A program made the position numbers and the translations under genes. A DNA stretch of 64,000 bases from Azadirachta indica (taxonomy: Eukaryota; Streptophyta; Magnoliopsida; Sapindales; Meliaceae): NCBI GenBank assembly GCA_022749755.1, contig CM040451.1, forward strand, positions 12,723,871 to 12,787,870, written 5' to 3'. The notes under the pieces are model-generated. The model ran no database searches. It had not been told where the DNA came from and saw only the letters and a list, made by a program, of their open reading frames with translations. This document shows positions 38,001 to 51,060 of this stretch, piece after piece; position 1 is the first letter of the stretch, and each line of letters starts with the position of its first letter.

Positions 38001-41000
38001 GTGGCAGCGGTACATATTTGCTGAAAGCCTTTTCGTTCTTTCTTTTCATATGTACGGCTGCAGAACTTGAGATTTAGATTGTCATGCTGCATAGGTTTAT
38101 GTACATTGGAAATACTTCTATCAATATGAACTCTATGAATTCATCCTCATTATTCAAATCTTTGTTTCTCTGGGAGATTGAAATTACAGTTTCCAATTGG
38201 GATAGATTCTGATCGGTTCATTCGAGCTCTTGAACTCCCTCAAGTCCAGGATCACATTAGAGAACTGAAAGACAGATTTGCAGGCAGAAAGGTGGGAGCT
38301 GCTTGTTTCATGTGAAAAGCACTAAATATAGTTGTCATCTTTATGTTCAATAGCAGAGATACATATAAAATATTGTGTTGAATTTTTCAGTCTGGATCTG
38401 CATTTTAATACTAATCCAGTATATCATTACTCTCTTAATCTTGTGCATGCTTCACGTACTACTGGTGATAACTGATTGTATTTTAACCTGATATCTATTC
38501 CAATTTCTCAAGTGATTGCTTTTTCTGTTAATTCTTCTTCAAAACACTTTTTTCCTTTTTGTTATGTTTTCAGTGTCGCCAACACAGAACACATAATATT
38601 CCTTGATAAGCACAGTACCATCAGTAGTTGTCACCATTTTTATATGGTTTGGTAATGTTAGCTGTTTGTTGCCCTGCACACGATTAAATCTTAATCTTAT
38701 GATGTTTTACTAAATATGCTTAATAGGATTTCTGCTTCATAGCTTAACTGTTTTAACCTTTCAACTATGGGCAGGTAATGTTAGGTGTTGATCGACTTGA
38801 TATGATTAAGGGAATACCTCAAAAGATTTTGGCTTTTGAAAAATACCTCGAGGAAAATCCAACTTGGCGAAATAAAGTAGTTCTGATTCAAATTGCTGTG
38901 CCAACAAGGACGGATGTTCCTGAGTGTATGTTCCTACTTAACACACTTCTTCCCTCTATGCTGCACTCTTTTTCCTATGATTGTTATGCCATCTTTGTGC
39001 TCTTTATCATCATTGTTTGTGTAGGAAATGAGTTCAAATGGTAATGTATCACGATTAAGGTTTCTTTTGCTCTGTGCTTAGAACTCAGTTTCCTTCAAAT
39101 TGTTATTTACAGTTTACACCTTGCCAGGACAGTCACTTTCCGCCAAATATGAAAGAAAAAAATTTCCTTTTGTTTTATATATGGTGCTGAAATCTTTTAA
39201 CTTAGGCATCAAATCATGCACATTGCTTCTTTTTTAAGAAAAAAAGGTTTGTGCCATGTTTATTATTATATCTTTTGAATAATAATACCTCGGTTTTCTT
39301 AGCATGTTTTTATGTGTTTTGCATGCATTCTTTATGGTTTTTTTCTAGTATTATATCATTTCAATGCTAATGACTGTGAGGTTTCTTCCAAATGTTTTTT
39401 TCTTTCTGAAGAAGTCACTGCTTTGGTGGCCCGGATATTTAAAACCATTTTAGTTTCAAATTTCTGTGTTGTCATGAATGATCAATTAGTTATATTCTTC
39501 GTATTTTGTTCTATTTGATTTCATTGCAGATCAGAAGCTTACTAGCCAGGTCCATGAGATTGTTGGGCGCATTAATGGAAGATTTGGAACTCTGACTACT
39601 GTTCCAATACATCATCTGGTTTGTCATGATCTTATTATTATCTGTCAATATAGTATCATAATGACATAGTTAGGAAGGACCAAAAAAGTGAAAAGAAAAA
39701 ATCTGTGCAGTTGTAAGAGGTAGTTTATATAAACATTCCAAGTTGCTTTTTATCATTTTCTGCATTTTACTAAGGCCTTTTGATTGTGACATTTAGGGAT
39801 TCATGTAGAAATATTAACATTATTAATGTATTCAGTAGTTGGCATGTGTTTATCAAGTAACGTGAATGTGAATTCTAAGGCACAACCATGGCTTATTATG
39901 CATTCACTAAAGTGCTATTTGGATGAAGACTTCCTTTATGTTCTTCCAACAGTGCTCTTGCAAAATAACTTCTGGAGGCAATGTTGTCATTTCCATAAAT
40001 TTTTGGCATCAAGAGATAAAAAGTTAGAAGAATTAGTCATGTTGTATCAGGCTAATGGTCTTGCATGCTTTAATATGCCTTTTTCTTGTACCTCAATAAG
40101 TTTCAGCCTGAAATGTGCAAACTCCCAATGCTTTCTCTTTTCAATTTTCATTCTTTTTTTGGTTTTAGTTTCTTTTAATCTTTTTTATCATTCAGCTACC
40201 GCTGTTTGCTAATCATCTGACGGTTTCTAAAGCATTTTCTTCTCTATTTACAGGATCGATCCCTTGACTTTCACGCATTATGTGCATTATACGCTGTTAC
40301 TGGTACTCATTTTGTGCCGGAAGCTCACAGTTGTTAATCCTATTGTCTTCATTGATTGATACTCTCTCTTAAGTACTGTGAACTTTTGTCAAATAATTAG
40401 TTAACCTCTTATACCTTCAAAATATGATTGGTGAGCATCAATAGTAAACACAAACAAATAAAATTTGGGAATTTTAGTTAACAGGAAATTTCTTTCATCA
40501 GTTTGTGTTTATTGAAGAACTTCTAGCTAGTTTGTGCTTCTATTGCTTTTAATATGAATTTTCTGTCTTTCTTGTTCCAGTATATCCTATATGATTGCAT
40601 AAAACATTCTATTTCTTTAAAATCATTCACATATTGATTTCTCTAGCATGCTAGCCAACTATTGGAAACAGATCACTTTAACAAAGCCTATCTAAAACAA
40701 GCTAATCATGTGCCAATATGAACATTAATTAAAATAATTCATTTCTTAACACACAAATATCAGATATGGATGATGGTAATTTTTTTATAGCAAGCCTCAA
40801 AAAAAATAATGCACTTTGCTTTTCTTCTTCTGCACATATTTCATTCTAAGGAACCTTGCAGATACTGTTGTGTACAGACTAGTGGCATCAATTTTAAATG
40901 TTCATTTGCTTTTTCATAATTAACTGACCTTTAGTAAAATGGGCTGGCTATCATGTTCGCTTAATTCTAAAGTTGTCTATGTCTGACTAGAAGCCTGCAG

Positions 41001-44000
41001 ACTTGTAATTCTTTGTTCTTTTGGGTCATTTTTGTTGTTCAGATGTAGCACTTGTTACATCTTTGAGAGATGGAATGAACCTTGTGAGCTATGAGTTTGT
41101 TGCCTGCCAAGCTTCCAAGAAAGGTGTACTCATTTTGAGTGAGGTAATCTAAATCTCTTTAAATTTATATATGATTAACTCTTTGTTAGATTACAAAAGG
41201 ATAACTGTTTTTAAAATGAGTACAATGTCATTCTAAACGGTTTGGCTGCCAACTTGAGAATAGGAAGATATTTTCTTGGCTAGAAATAATTTTTCTCAGT
41301 ACGTTCTGTATATTTTTTCCCATATTTATAAGATGGCACTGCATCTATCTTTTTGTACAAAGCGAAGTAATTTTCCATTTGTGATATACAGAAAGGGGCT
41401 ACGACTTTTGGTTTAATGTTGTTTAAAATTCAGATTCAGAGAATAGGATATTTTGGTGATTACAGAAATGGTATCATCTGTGATGTTTAAGTCAAAAGGA
41501 CATTGCCAGCCACTGCAGAAGTTTACTTTAATTAATTTTGAGTTTGGAAGCACGAAGAATTTTGAAGATTAAAACTCTTGGAGATCAATTTTTGATAATT
41601 TAACCATCAGAATTGATGCCTACAATAAAGAGTACTCAACAAATTTGACAGCTAGTGAACTTGGGGTTTATTACTCAAAAAAATGCATTGCTTTGTCATT
41701 GCAATATATTATGTGGAGTGTGACTAGGTATGTAATCTCTTATACAGGGTGATGTTTTTAAAATTTGGAAATAGAAGGTAATAGGCATAGAAGGGTAATA
41801 GCCTTCATTAACTGCATTACACTAAATCCGGTGCTGTTTGCATATTATAAATTGACAGGGTTTATTAATAAAATTCTATTAATTTCTAGTTTGCAGGTGC
41901 TGCACAGTCTCTTGGTGCTGGGGCTCTCTTGGTAAACCCATGGAATATTACAGAAGTTGCTGCTTCCATTGGTTATGCTTTGAATATGCCAGCTGATGAA
42001 AGAGAAAAACGGCACCAACACAACTTTATGCATGTGACTACTCACACATCTCAAGAATGGGCAGCAACTTTCGTAAGGTGTCCATCGTTTTCTGACTGCA
42101 ATTTACCTATGTCGCATAAAGTTTGAACTCCATTCCAAACGTATGTATTTTGCATGATGAAAATCATAGAACTGGAAATAATTTCTATTTTTCTCCTATT
42201 TCGTCATCATACACCCTGCACAAGTTTGCACAATCATTTTCAGAAGGAAAAATAGGAGAAAATGGTTACTTTCATTGTTTTCTAGATGTTATGAGCATTA
42301 TCCTTGTCTTCTAAATCATAAATTTTAAGTTTATTCTGAATCTGTCATGGAGAACGCTTTCCTTTGTTAAGTACTTCTACTATAACCAAAACCTATGTAA
42401 ATGGTGTACTATGTGATTAGAGCTTGTTTTATAAATTTCTATTTATTGTCTTACTAAACAAACTTGTTTTATATGTTTGCGGAACTGCAATTTATCTTCA
42501 TACATTACTCTAATTCTGAAGTTTCCTGACGTGTAGTGAACTCAACGATACAGTTGTTGAGGCTCAAATAAGGACTAGACAAGTACCACCTTCACTTCCA
42601 ATCAAAGCTGCAGCCGATAGCTATTTGCAATCCAATAATCGATTGCTGATACTGGTATGCGTGTCCTCTGATTCCCTGTAGCTCCCTTGTATAGTTATTC
42701 TTAACGTAGGCTGAGTAATGGGTATTAGTTATCTTTTTTTATTTAATGTACAAATTTTAGTCTAACCCATTTTACAACTCCTCGTGTTCTGGAGATATGC
42801 GATTTTAAAAGACTGGGAAAAAGTAGGTGTCCAAGAAAAATTGTTTGTCCAACAATATGTTTTTAGATTCCCATCTCCATAAGCCACATGCTTTCATATA
42901 TGTTACAGGGATTCAACGCAGCTTTAACTGCACCAGCGGACTTCTTGGGAAGAAGGGGTGGTCAAATTAGAGAAATGGAGCTTAGATTGCACCCAGATTT
43001 AAAAGAACCATTGAAGAAGCTGTGTGACGATCCGTTGACAACAATTGTTGTCCTTAGTGGAAGTAACAGAAATGTCCTAGATGATGTAATCTTGTTTCTT
43101 AAATGATCCGTTTTTCTGCCATTTAAATATTTACTTTTAGACTAAGAACTTCATCTGCAGAATTTTGGCGAATACAACCTGTGGCTGGCAGCAGAAAATG
43201 GAATGTTTTTACGTCGTACAACAGGAGAGTGGATGACAACAATGCCAGAAAATTTGAACATGGATTGGGTTGATAGTGTCAAGGTTAAAATGTTAATTAA
43301 GTGAAAACAAGCATATTCTTTGTAGTTTCTAAACTTTTAAGCCACTGATGGTTGATGCTTTTTCTCAGCATGTTTTTGAGTATTTTACTGAGAGAACACC
43401 ACGATCACATTTCGAGGTTCGAGAAACATCACTTGTATGGAACTACAAGTATGCAGGTACTTGACCATAAATATGATGTCATTTTCCTGGGTGAATTTTG
43501 CTCTAGAAATTATGAAGAGACTTTGCTTTTTTCTTGATTCATTGATTTGTTCATCTATTTTGGGGGGAAATTGTATCTTTATATTTAGATCTCGAGTTTG
43601 GAAGGCTGCAAGCTAGGGACATGTTGCAACATCTATGGTCAGGCCCAATCTCAAATGCATCTGTCGATGTTGTCCAAGGTGGTCGATCTGTTGAGGTTCG
43701 GGCAGTTGGAGTTACAAAGGTACATTCATTTTGGGTTAGCTCCAAGTGTTTCATGCTTGCGTTATTAATGAGTTTCACATTTTCTTTTCCTCGTTAATTC
43801 CACTTGTATCAACAGGGTGCAGCTATCGATCGGATCCTTGGAGAAGTAGTTCATAATAAAGGCTTGAAGACTCCTATTGATTACGTCCTGTGTATTGGAC
43901 ACTTTCTGCAGAAGGTATGCTTTTTTTTCCTTACAACTTACAGGCAACTTTTGTAAATAGAAGTACTGTTTTAATGCATATTTTAGCCGTTAAACATGTT

Positions 44001-44661
44001 TCTTACTGTATCTTGCTCACCTGCTTTTCTCTAACATTTACACTATTGTTATTTGACCTTGGACGATGGTCCATGGTTAGAATTTCTTATCCGCTTGTGC
44101 TTTGTTGTGCTGTATGCTCGCAATATAGCTTTTTCCGAAATGGAGTTATCACAACATGCTCATAAGAGATACATTGGTTACAAAAATTTTATGATTGAGC
44201 ACTTACAGCACATATTCAAGTGGCTTTCGTGAAACCAGTGGTTTCAGTTGTGTTTGAATTTGTTGCTTCAGGATGAAGACATCTATACATTTTTTGAGCC
44301 AGAGCTTCCTTTCGAACCACCTCCTCTGCCAAGAGTAAATGTAGCTGATCAACTCAGGGCATCGGTGCCAGAGTTTCCACTGGCTAAAAAGGGTTCCAAG
44401 GTAGCTCGTTTTAGGAAACAACGGTCATTATCTTCCATAGAAAGAAAAGTAACCAATTACTTGGCTAGTGGTATTTGGCGGCCTACAATGCGTGATAGAA
44501 TGTCATTGAATGAGGGTTCTTCAGTACTTGATATGAAGGGTGACAATTACTTCTCTTGTGCCGTTTCAAGAAAGCGATCAAACGCAAGATATTTGCTTGG
44601 ATCATCAACTGATGTTGTCACACTCTTAAAGGAGCTAGCAGAGTGTGCAGCATCAAGTTGA
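35049..44661 (+). CDS. TPS1: Class I trehalose-6-phosphate synthase (TPS1-like)
   Basis: Makes trehalose 6-phosphate, a sucrose-status signal, from UDP-glucose and glucose 6-phosphate. Exons: 35049-35394, 35539-35636, 35782-36170, 37895-38009, 38190-38291, 38775-38925, 39530-39618, 40254-40302, 41043-41143, 41890-42077, 42537-42654, 42909-43085, 43161-43283, 43369-43456, 43589-43719, 43816-43914, 44272-44661; 917 aa, all phases closing. The TPS1-type N-terminal extension ([15 protein letters not shown], 16-30) marks class I. The GT20 domain (about 82-575) has [36 protein letters not shown] and [13 protein letters not shown]. The C-terminal phosphatase-like domain starts LGFNAALT (582-589) and lacks the DxDx(T/V) nucleophile motif, as in TPS1 proteins, so it should not dephosphorylate the product. 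A leader intron ends at 35027 (ATTGCAG), 22 bases before ATG; its donor was not located. The tail differs from Arabidopsis TPS1 and lacks its long Ser/Asn-rich stretch. Confidence 0.93.
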
Positions 44662-44782
44662 ATGAAGAAGAATTTGATATCATCTTGCTAATTCTATCGC
44701 AACCACCAGACTTGTTCTCATGAACATGTTCATGTCTTCCCTGGCAACCATTTTACAGACATCAATCTCTTCCGTTTGTCTG

Positions 44783-44814
<32 letters not shown>

Positions 44815-45974
44815 TTCCTTAAAATCAGTTAGCTAGCAAATGGAAATGGATTATATCTGTCTCAAGATGCGTTTCTTTATGCAGAATAAATTAAGGGCTA
44901 GATAGAGTGCTAGACTCAGCCCGAGAATTTTGGGAGAAAACCAAGGTTGTTTTGTCATTATTCTCTAGTCTCTCTAATCTCAAGACAAGACTTCGGTTGA
45001 ATTTACAGTATGTTCATACAGCTAGCTAAGCTAAGCTAAGCTAAGCCTAAGCTAACACATGTTGCCACCCAAAATTTAATTCATGAGATGATCTATACGT
45101 TAATACACAAAAAAAATATATATATATATATATATTATTGCAACCAGGACAGATCGATAGCAACTTGGTCCAGGCAAAATCATCTATCTATTTTTAAGTT
45201 TGATTCATTCCCTCTCCCTCTACTTGACGTCGTTGACCTTTAAACTAAAATTCGACAATAAATTTTATTCTCAACATCTCTTTAATAAAAAAATAAAAAA
45301 TAAAAAATCATAGAACACTACTTCACATACAGATAAATGGTCAGTTCGTTCATTCAGTAAAGGTTAGTTATGTATAACTTTTTAACTCTTTTTTTTCTTT
45401 TCTTTTCTTTTTTGTTTCTTGGTTTCTGGGTGGATAATTAAAGCCGTTTGAGACAACCAACAAATTCTAGTCCTTAATTAGCATATATAGCAATTGGACT
45501 ACCTACGATGAATTCTTATTTGCTAATAAGTTCTATTAATGAATTCTTAACAATTAAGATTTTATACTTATAAATAAATGTCTTTTACGATGAGGATTCT
45601 CTCCGCAAGTTCAGGCATATATAGGATCGAGTTCTAATAGCAATAAAAGTCCACCACGACACAAAATTTATGTAAATAAAATTGTTATTAATTAATAAAT
45701 AAAAACCTTTTTCATTTACGTAAATAAAATATACACACACGTAAAAATAAAAAGTATTATTAAATGCAAACTCATTCGTAAAAATTGACAAAACACATTG
45801 TGTATTATCGAAAGATAAAAGATTCGCTAAATTTTAATTTCCAGTTATATATAGTATATGTCATATATCAAACACTTTACATATATAACGAAATTTTATT
45901 AAATTATTGTACGGATTATATGTACATACATAGGAAATCAATTTATACTATACTTTCTCTTTCTCAATCCTTTA
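44662..45974. other. TPS1 3' flank and subtilase upstream region
   Basis: The first few hundred bases should be TPS1 3' UTR, including a T-run at about 44797-44817. A pentanucleotide AGCTA/AGCTAA-type repeat is at 45020-45056 and a TA repeat at 45117-45135. The remainder is AT-rich and has no supportable gene. Confidence 0.6.
45020..45056. repeat. AGCTA pentanucleotide repeat
   Basis: About seven near-perfect units of GCTAA/AGCTA in tandem downstream of TPS1. Confidence 0.75.
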
Positions 45975-45975
45975 C

Positions 45976-45984
45976 TATAAAAAG
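45976..45984 (+). promoter_or_regulatory. TATA box of the subtilase gene
   Basis: TATAAAAAG lies 105 bases before the subtilase ATG, within a plausible distance for a short leader. Confidence 0.55.
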
Positions 45985-46088
45985 AGGGGCCGTTTGGATT
46001 TCCACATACTACTCCTTAAGTTTATCTACTATAATAAAGTCCCATTATCTTCACAAGACTCCCCAAATTGCAACACCATTACAAAAAC

Positions 46089-49000
46089 ATGAAGAAAATC
46101 TTTTTATTCTCTCTTCTTCTTCTCCTTCCTCTCTTAGCCTCTTGTGCGAAAAAACAGGTTCAATAATTTGTTCTCTCTGAAAAGTTGTAGCTTTCAATTA
46201 TATATGAATGTATACATGTATATGTAAGTTAATATATGGTATTGGGATTAATTATTTGTTGCAGGTTTACATAGTGCACTTTGGTAAGGACATCAATAGA
46301 GAGAAAGCATTGCATGAGATAGAAGAAACCCATCATTCGTATTTGCTCTCTGTGAAAGATAATGCAGAAGATGCTAGAGCTTCTCTTTTATACAGTTACA
46401 AGCACAGCATCAATGGCTTCTCAGCACTTCTCACCCCAGATGAAGCTTCTAAGCTTTCTGGTATATATATATATATCTAATTATTAAATGATTAATCTCT
46501 CCTTTTTTTTTTTTATTAATTAATGAATTCAATAACAGAAATGGAAGAAGTGTCATCAGTGTATGCAAGCAAAGCAAGGAAATATTCATTGCATACAACG
46601 AGATCGTGGGAATTCGTTGGGTTGGATGAAGGAGAAAAGTATGAGTGGAATCACTTCAAAACGGGAGGAGATTTCTTATCCCAAGCAAAGTACGGCCAAG
46701 ATGTAATAGTTGGCGTCATCGATAATGGTATGAAATAATTTAAAAAAAAAAACAAACACTTTTCTGATGTAGTTTTGTCTTCTTACATTGAAGTTCTGTT
46801 CTTCATGTGACTCCATTTCTTATCGTTTTTGTAGTTTTGTATGGAAATTTGCTACAATATTTTCGTTGTAGTTTCTGATGATTGGTTGGTTTTTATCAGA
46901 GAAATATATACAAGTAATTGCATGTGAATGTGTAAGATTCTTTCTTTTTTTTTTTTGGGTTTAATTTTGATTTTGTGGTCAATATTATTAGGTGTATGGC
47001 CAGAATCAAAGAGTTTCAGTGATGAAGGAATGGGACCGGTTCCTAAATCATGGAAAGGAATCTGCCAAACTGGAGTTGCTTTCAAGCCTTTCCACTGCAA
47101 CAAGTAAGTTAGCAAGTAATATCCTAATTCTTGTGGTTTTTCCGATTAGGGTTTAGTGCAATTTAGACCAAAAGAGTTGCTATGTGGAAGATTCTATAGT
47201 GAGAGCATGCAATTGTCTAGCCACATAAATTAAATTCGATAGAAAACTTTAGAAAAAGAGCCTCCTTTCATTTTCATTAGGGAATAATAAAAGGAACCCA
47301 TGCAGAAGCAGTAGTCTACAGAATCAAAGATATTTTTGCATTAATTAATTTCAACCATTAATTGATTATAGCTTGGACATATATATTAGCTTAAAGCGAA
47401 CGTCATTCTCATCAAATTAAGGACAAAAGACTCCCCACTTGCAATTCGCATCCCATTCCCGTTCAAAACTTCAGGAATAATCTTTCATGCCATGTTATGT
47501 ACTTATAATATAAAATTATATCTATAATCTAATGATATATTCCTACACTGAAAATTATGTAACGGGGGTTGTTAATAAAGAATTGAAGATAATTCTAGTA
47601 GTACGTACTGTAAATAAATTATAATATCATGGACCAAGATGGCCACCTTTTAATTGTTCGTTTTCCAAAACACCAAAGAAGCTATTTTCAGCGACAGCAT
47701 TCGATATTGGCAGTTTCTGCAATTGTATTGCAACGAAAGGATTTTATTGGTGTTTCATATTTTAATTGGCCATGTGAATTGGAGACAATTGACATACAAT
47801 TATTGTCTTTGGATTCTTGCAAACTCTTCGTGAATCTTGTGACAGTTTATCATTTAGATCTGTATTTGCTGGCCCCGGCCGCGGAGCATTAGGATCAGGA
47901 TTACTGATTACTGATTAGTGATCTGTCTGTTTTTCTGATTCGTTTTTCAAAATCGTTTTTAATTGTTGCTGCAAATTTTGTGTATGTGATGCAATTGGCT
48001 GGTGTGTACGTAAGTTGCGAATTGGCTGATCGAATAATGTGCATGATATGATATTGTCTTGACAGTCTTGTAAGTGATTTATATATAAAAATTAATAGAC
48101 ATTATTCGATCCAGATTTCCCGACGAGGATAATAACTCGGCATGAAAGTACCCTTCTCTTTTTGTAAAACGCACATGCATTTTCCTTTTCAGAATTCGTA
48201 TCAATAATTTTTTAGAATAAAATTGTTGAAAATTGATCAATTTTTTGTACAATAGTACAATAAAATTTAAATTTCTCCATACATAGAATTCGTAATCTAG
48301 GCATAAGGGCCCGATAAGAGTTACAAATTTCGGAGACCAAAACGGTGAAAGCTAAGTTTAAAAACATATATTTCATGTGTCAAATAATAAAATGCTTTTG
48401 TAATTATTTTAAAATGTCTATGATGGCTGAAGGGCTGACGTTCCTATTGTATTTTCTGTAATTTTTTTTATTAATCTCATGATAAATGTAGTGTATAACA
48501 AAATTATTGGATGTTAACTATGAGTAAAAGAATTAGAGATTTTCGTTAAAAGTTAGGCTTTTTATAAAACCAAGGCATAAAAAAATCATCATCTTCAATT
48601 GAAAATATGGCATTATTTTTGCAGGAAGATAATTGGAGGCAGGTACTACTTGAAAGGTTTTGAGCATGCCAACGGTCCCCTCAATGCCACGGAGGACTAC
48701 CGTTCCCCACGTGACATGGACGGCCACGGGACCCACACAGCATCCACGGTGGCTGGACGCCGGGTTCCTAACGCCTCAGCCTTGGGTGGTTTGGCAACCG
48801 GCACGGCTTCCGGGGGAGCCCCATTAGCCCGCCTGGCCATTTACAAAGCGTGTTGGGCTATTCCTCACGCATCCAAAGCTGATGGAAATACATGCTTTGA
48901 AGAAGATATGCTAGCAGCCATTGATGATGCCATTAGCGATGGCGTTCATGTACTGAGTATATCAATTGGCTCAAACGGTCCACTTCCTTATTATAAAGAT

Positions 49001-50735
49001 GGTATTGCGAGGGGTGCTTTAAATGCTGTGAAAAAGAATATTGTTGTTGCTTGCAGCGCTGGAAATTCAGGTCCTGCCCCTTTTACATTGTCGAATCCGG
49101 CTCCATGGATTATTACCGTGGGTGCTAGCAGCGTTGATCGTGATTTTCTTCGATCTGTTGTGCTAGGAAATGGAATGGAAATCATTGTAAGATAATTGAT
49201 ATACATCATGCCTTGTTGTAATCTAATTATATGTTTCTAGTAACTTACATTGTATTTGTTTGTATTTTTCCAGGGAAAAACATTCACTCCTTACAAGCTT
49301 GAGAAGATGCATCCGTTAGTATATGCAGGAGATGTCGTTGTCCCTGGATCAGTGCCCCAGAATAAATCAGAGTAATTAAAAAATTGGAGTTGTTTCTGCT
49401 TTTAAGTATTGTCTTGACCCTGGAAATTAATTGATAATTGAGCTGATTTTGATTGCAGTCAATGTCTTCCTGGTTCTCTTGCGCCTGAGAAAGTGAAAGG
49501 AAAGATAGTATTTTGCAGGCGAGGGAGTGGAGTTAGAATGTTGAAGGGTCTGGAAGTGAAGAGAGCAGGAGGTGCAGGTTTTATATTAGGAAACAATCTA
49601 GCACAGGGGAATGATATACCTTATGATCCTCATTTTCTTCCAGCGACTGGAGTGAATTACAATGATGCCATGAAAATTTATTATTACATCAAGTCTACCA
49701 CTAATCCAATGGCAATGTTTAAACGAGCCAGGACAGTTATACACTCGCCGCCGGCACCTTTCATGGCTAGCTTCTCCAGTAGAGGTCCAAATGCAGTTGA
49801 TCCTTTTATTCTCAAGGTATATTTGCAATAAAGTTCCTGGAACATTGAAACTCGTCCTAATGTGAAGTAGAAAAGAGAGATAACTGTCTACATTTGTTGA
49901 CAGCCCGACATCACAGCTCCAGGATTCAATATATTGGCAGCTTGGAGTGAAGCTTCATCGCCTACAAGGATGCCGGAGGATAAGAGAATTGTAAAGTATA
50001 ATATATTTTCAGGAACTTCCATGTCTTGCCCTCATGTCGCTGGTGCATCTGCACTTCTGAAAGCCATTCATCCCGACTGGAGCAGTGCCGCCATAAGATC
50101 AGCCCTTATGACCACAGGTTATCAAACTTCCATCATCCGTAAGGTATTGCTTCTGATTTTAATGGCATGTAACTTACAATTTTGATAATCTTGCAGCATT
50201 AATGAGAAACAACAAGGGTTTGCCAATAACTAATGAAGGAGATGGCAGCATGGCTACTCCATTTTCATTTGGTTCCGGCCACTTCAATCCGACAAAGGCG
50301 GCTGACCCTGGTCTTGTATATGACGCCTCTTACAAAGACTATCTTCTCTACCTTTGCAGCGCGGGATTTACCAATGCCGACCCGTCATTCAAGTGTCCAG
50401 AGGAGCCACATTCAGCCTTCAACCTCAATTACCCATCAATCGCAATTCCTAAGCTTTACGGCTGTGTGACTGTGGAGAGGACAGTCACAAATGTTGGGGG
50501 CAGCAAGAGTGTATACTTCTTTACCGCAAAACGGCCATTTGGAGTCTCCATCAAGGCGTACCCAAGTATTTTGTTCTTTGATCATGTTGGTCAGAAGAAG
50601 AGGTTCACCATTACAATAACTCCAACAAGAGAAATATTAGAACGGAATCTCCGAAATCAGTATGTTTTTGGGTCGTACAGCTGGAGCGATGGAATTCACC
50701 GAGTAAGAAGTCCAATAGCAGTGTCTTTCGCATAG
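46089..50735 (+). CDS. Subtilisin-like serine protease, SBT5 group
   Basis: A secreted plant subtilase (S8 family) closest in my reading to Arabidopsis SBT5.6/SBT5.5. Exons: 46089-46157, 46265-46460, 46539-46727, 46992-47103, 48625-49186, 49274-49371, 49459-49816, 49904-50117, 50197-50735; 778 aa. Order: signal peptide (1 to about 19), inhibitor I9 propeptide (about 24-105; VYIVHFG through [10 protein letters not shown]), catalytic domain, PA insert, and Fn3-like C-terminal domain ending RSPIAVSFA. The triad is Asp150 (VGVIDNGVWPES), His223 ([10 protein letters not shown]) and Ser567 ([12 protein letters not shown]), with oxyanion Asn336 (SAGNSGP). The residue after the catalytic Asp is Asn where Thr or Ser is usual. 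Intron 4 (47104-48624, 1.5 kb) is the longest and holds no gene. The nine-exon structure fits the SBT5 group; many other plant subtilases have few or no introns. Substrate unknown. Confidence 0.92.
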
Positions 50736-51060
50736 ATTATTCTTTCCATACTTCTGTGGTTTGTATTTGATCATGGTACAAATTACAGAAGCATAGAGAA
50801 GAAACTACATATGAAACTTGTTTAAAGCATTGATTAGTAAAATCCATATTTTCTCCTCAAAAATTTGTGATTGCTATAATTACATTGACCCTTTAATACA
50901 TACATGTCATAGGTTGTTCTTGCATTTTCTTCTCTTTAATAGGATTAAAAAGTATGACCTTATTGCAAAAAGGTCTTCAGCTGGATGAATCACGTTCATC
51001 TTCTTACCACGCATCTCTTCTCACTCTAACTCGTTCACCATTAAAATGGATGAATTTCCA

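Noticed and set aside
39826..40212. A 128-codon open frame inside a TPS1 intron
   Set aside because: It lies wholly within intron 7 between well-supported exons, has no recognisable domain, and ends in a hydrophobic low-complexity tail typical of chance frames in T-rich introns.
47629..47892. An 87-codon open frame in the long subtilase intron
   Set aside because: It has no family resemblance and no splice-linked exons. The intron is bounded by exons that join in frame.
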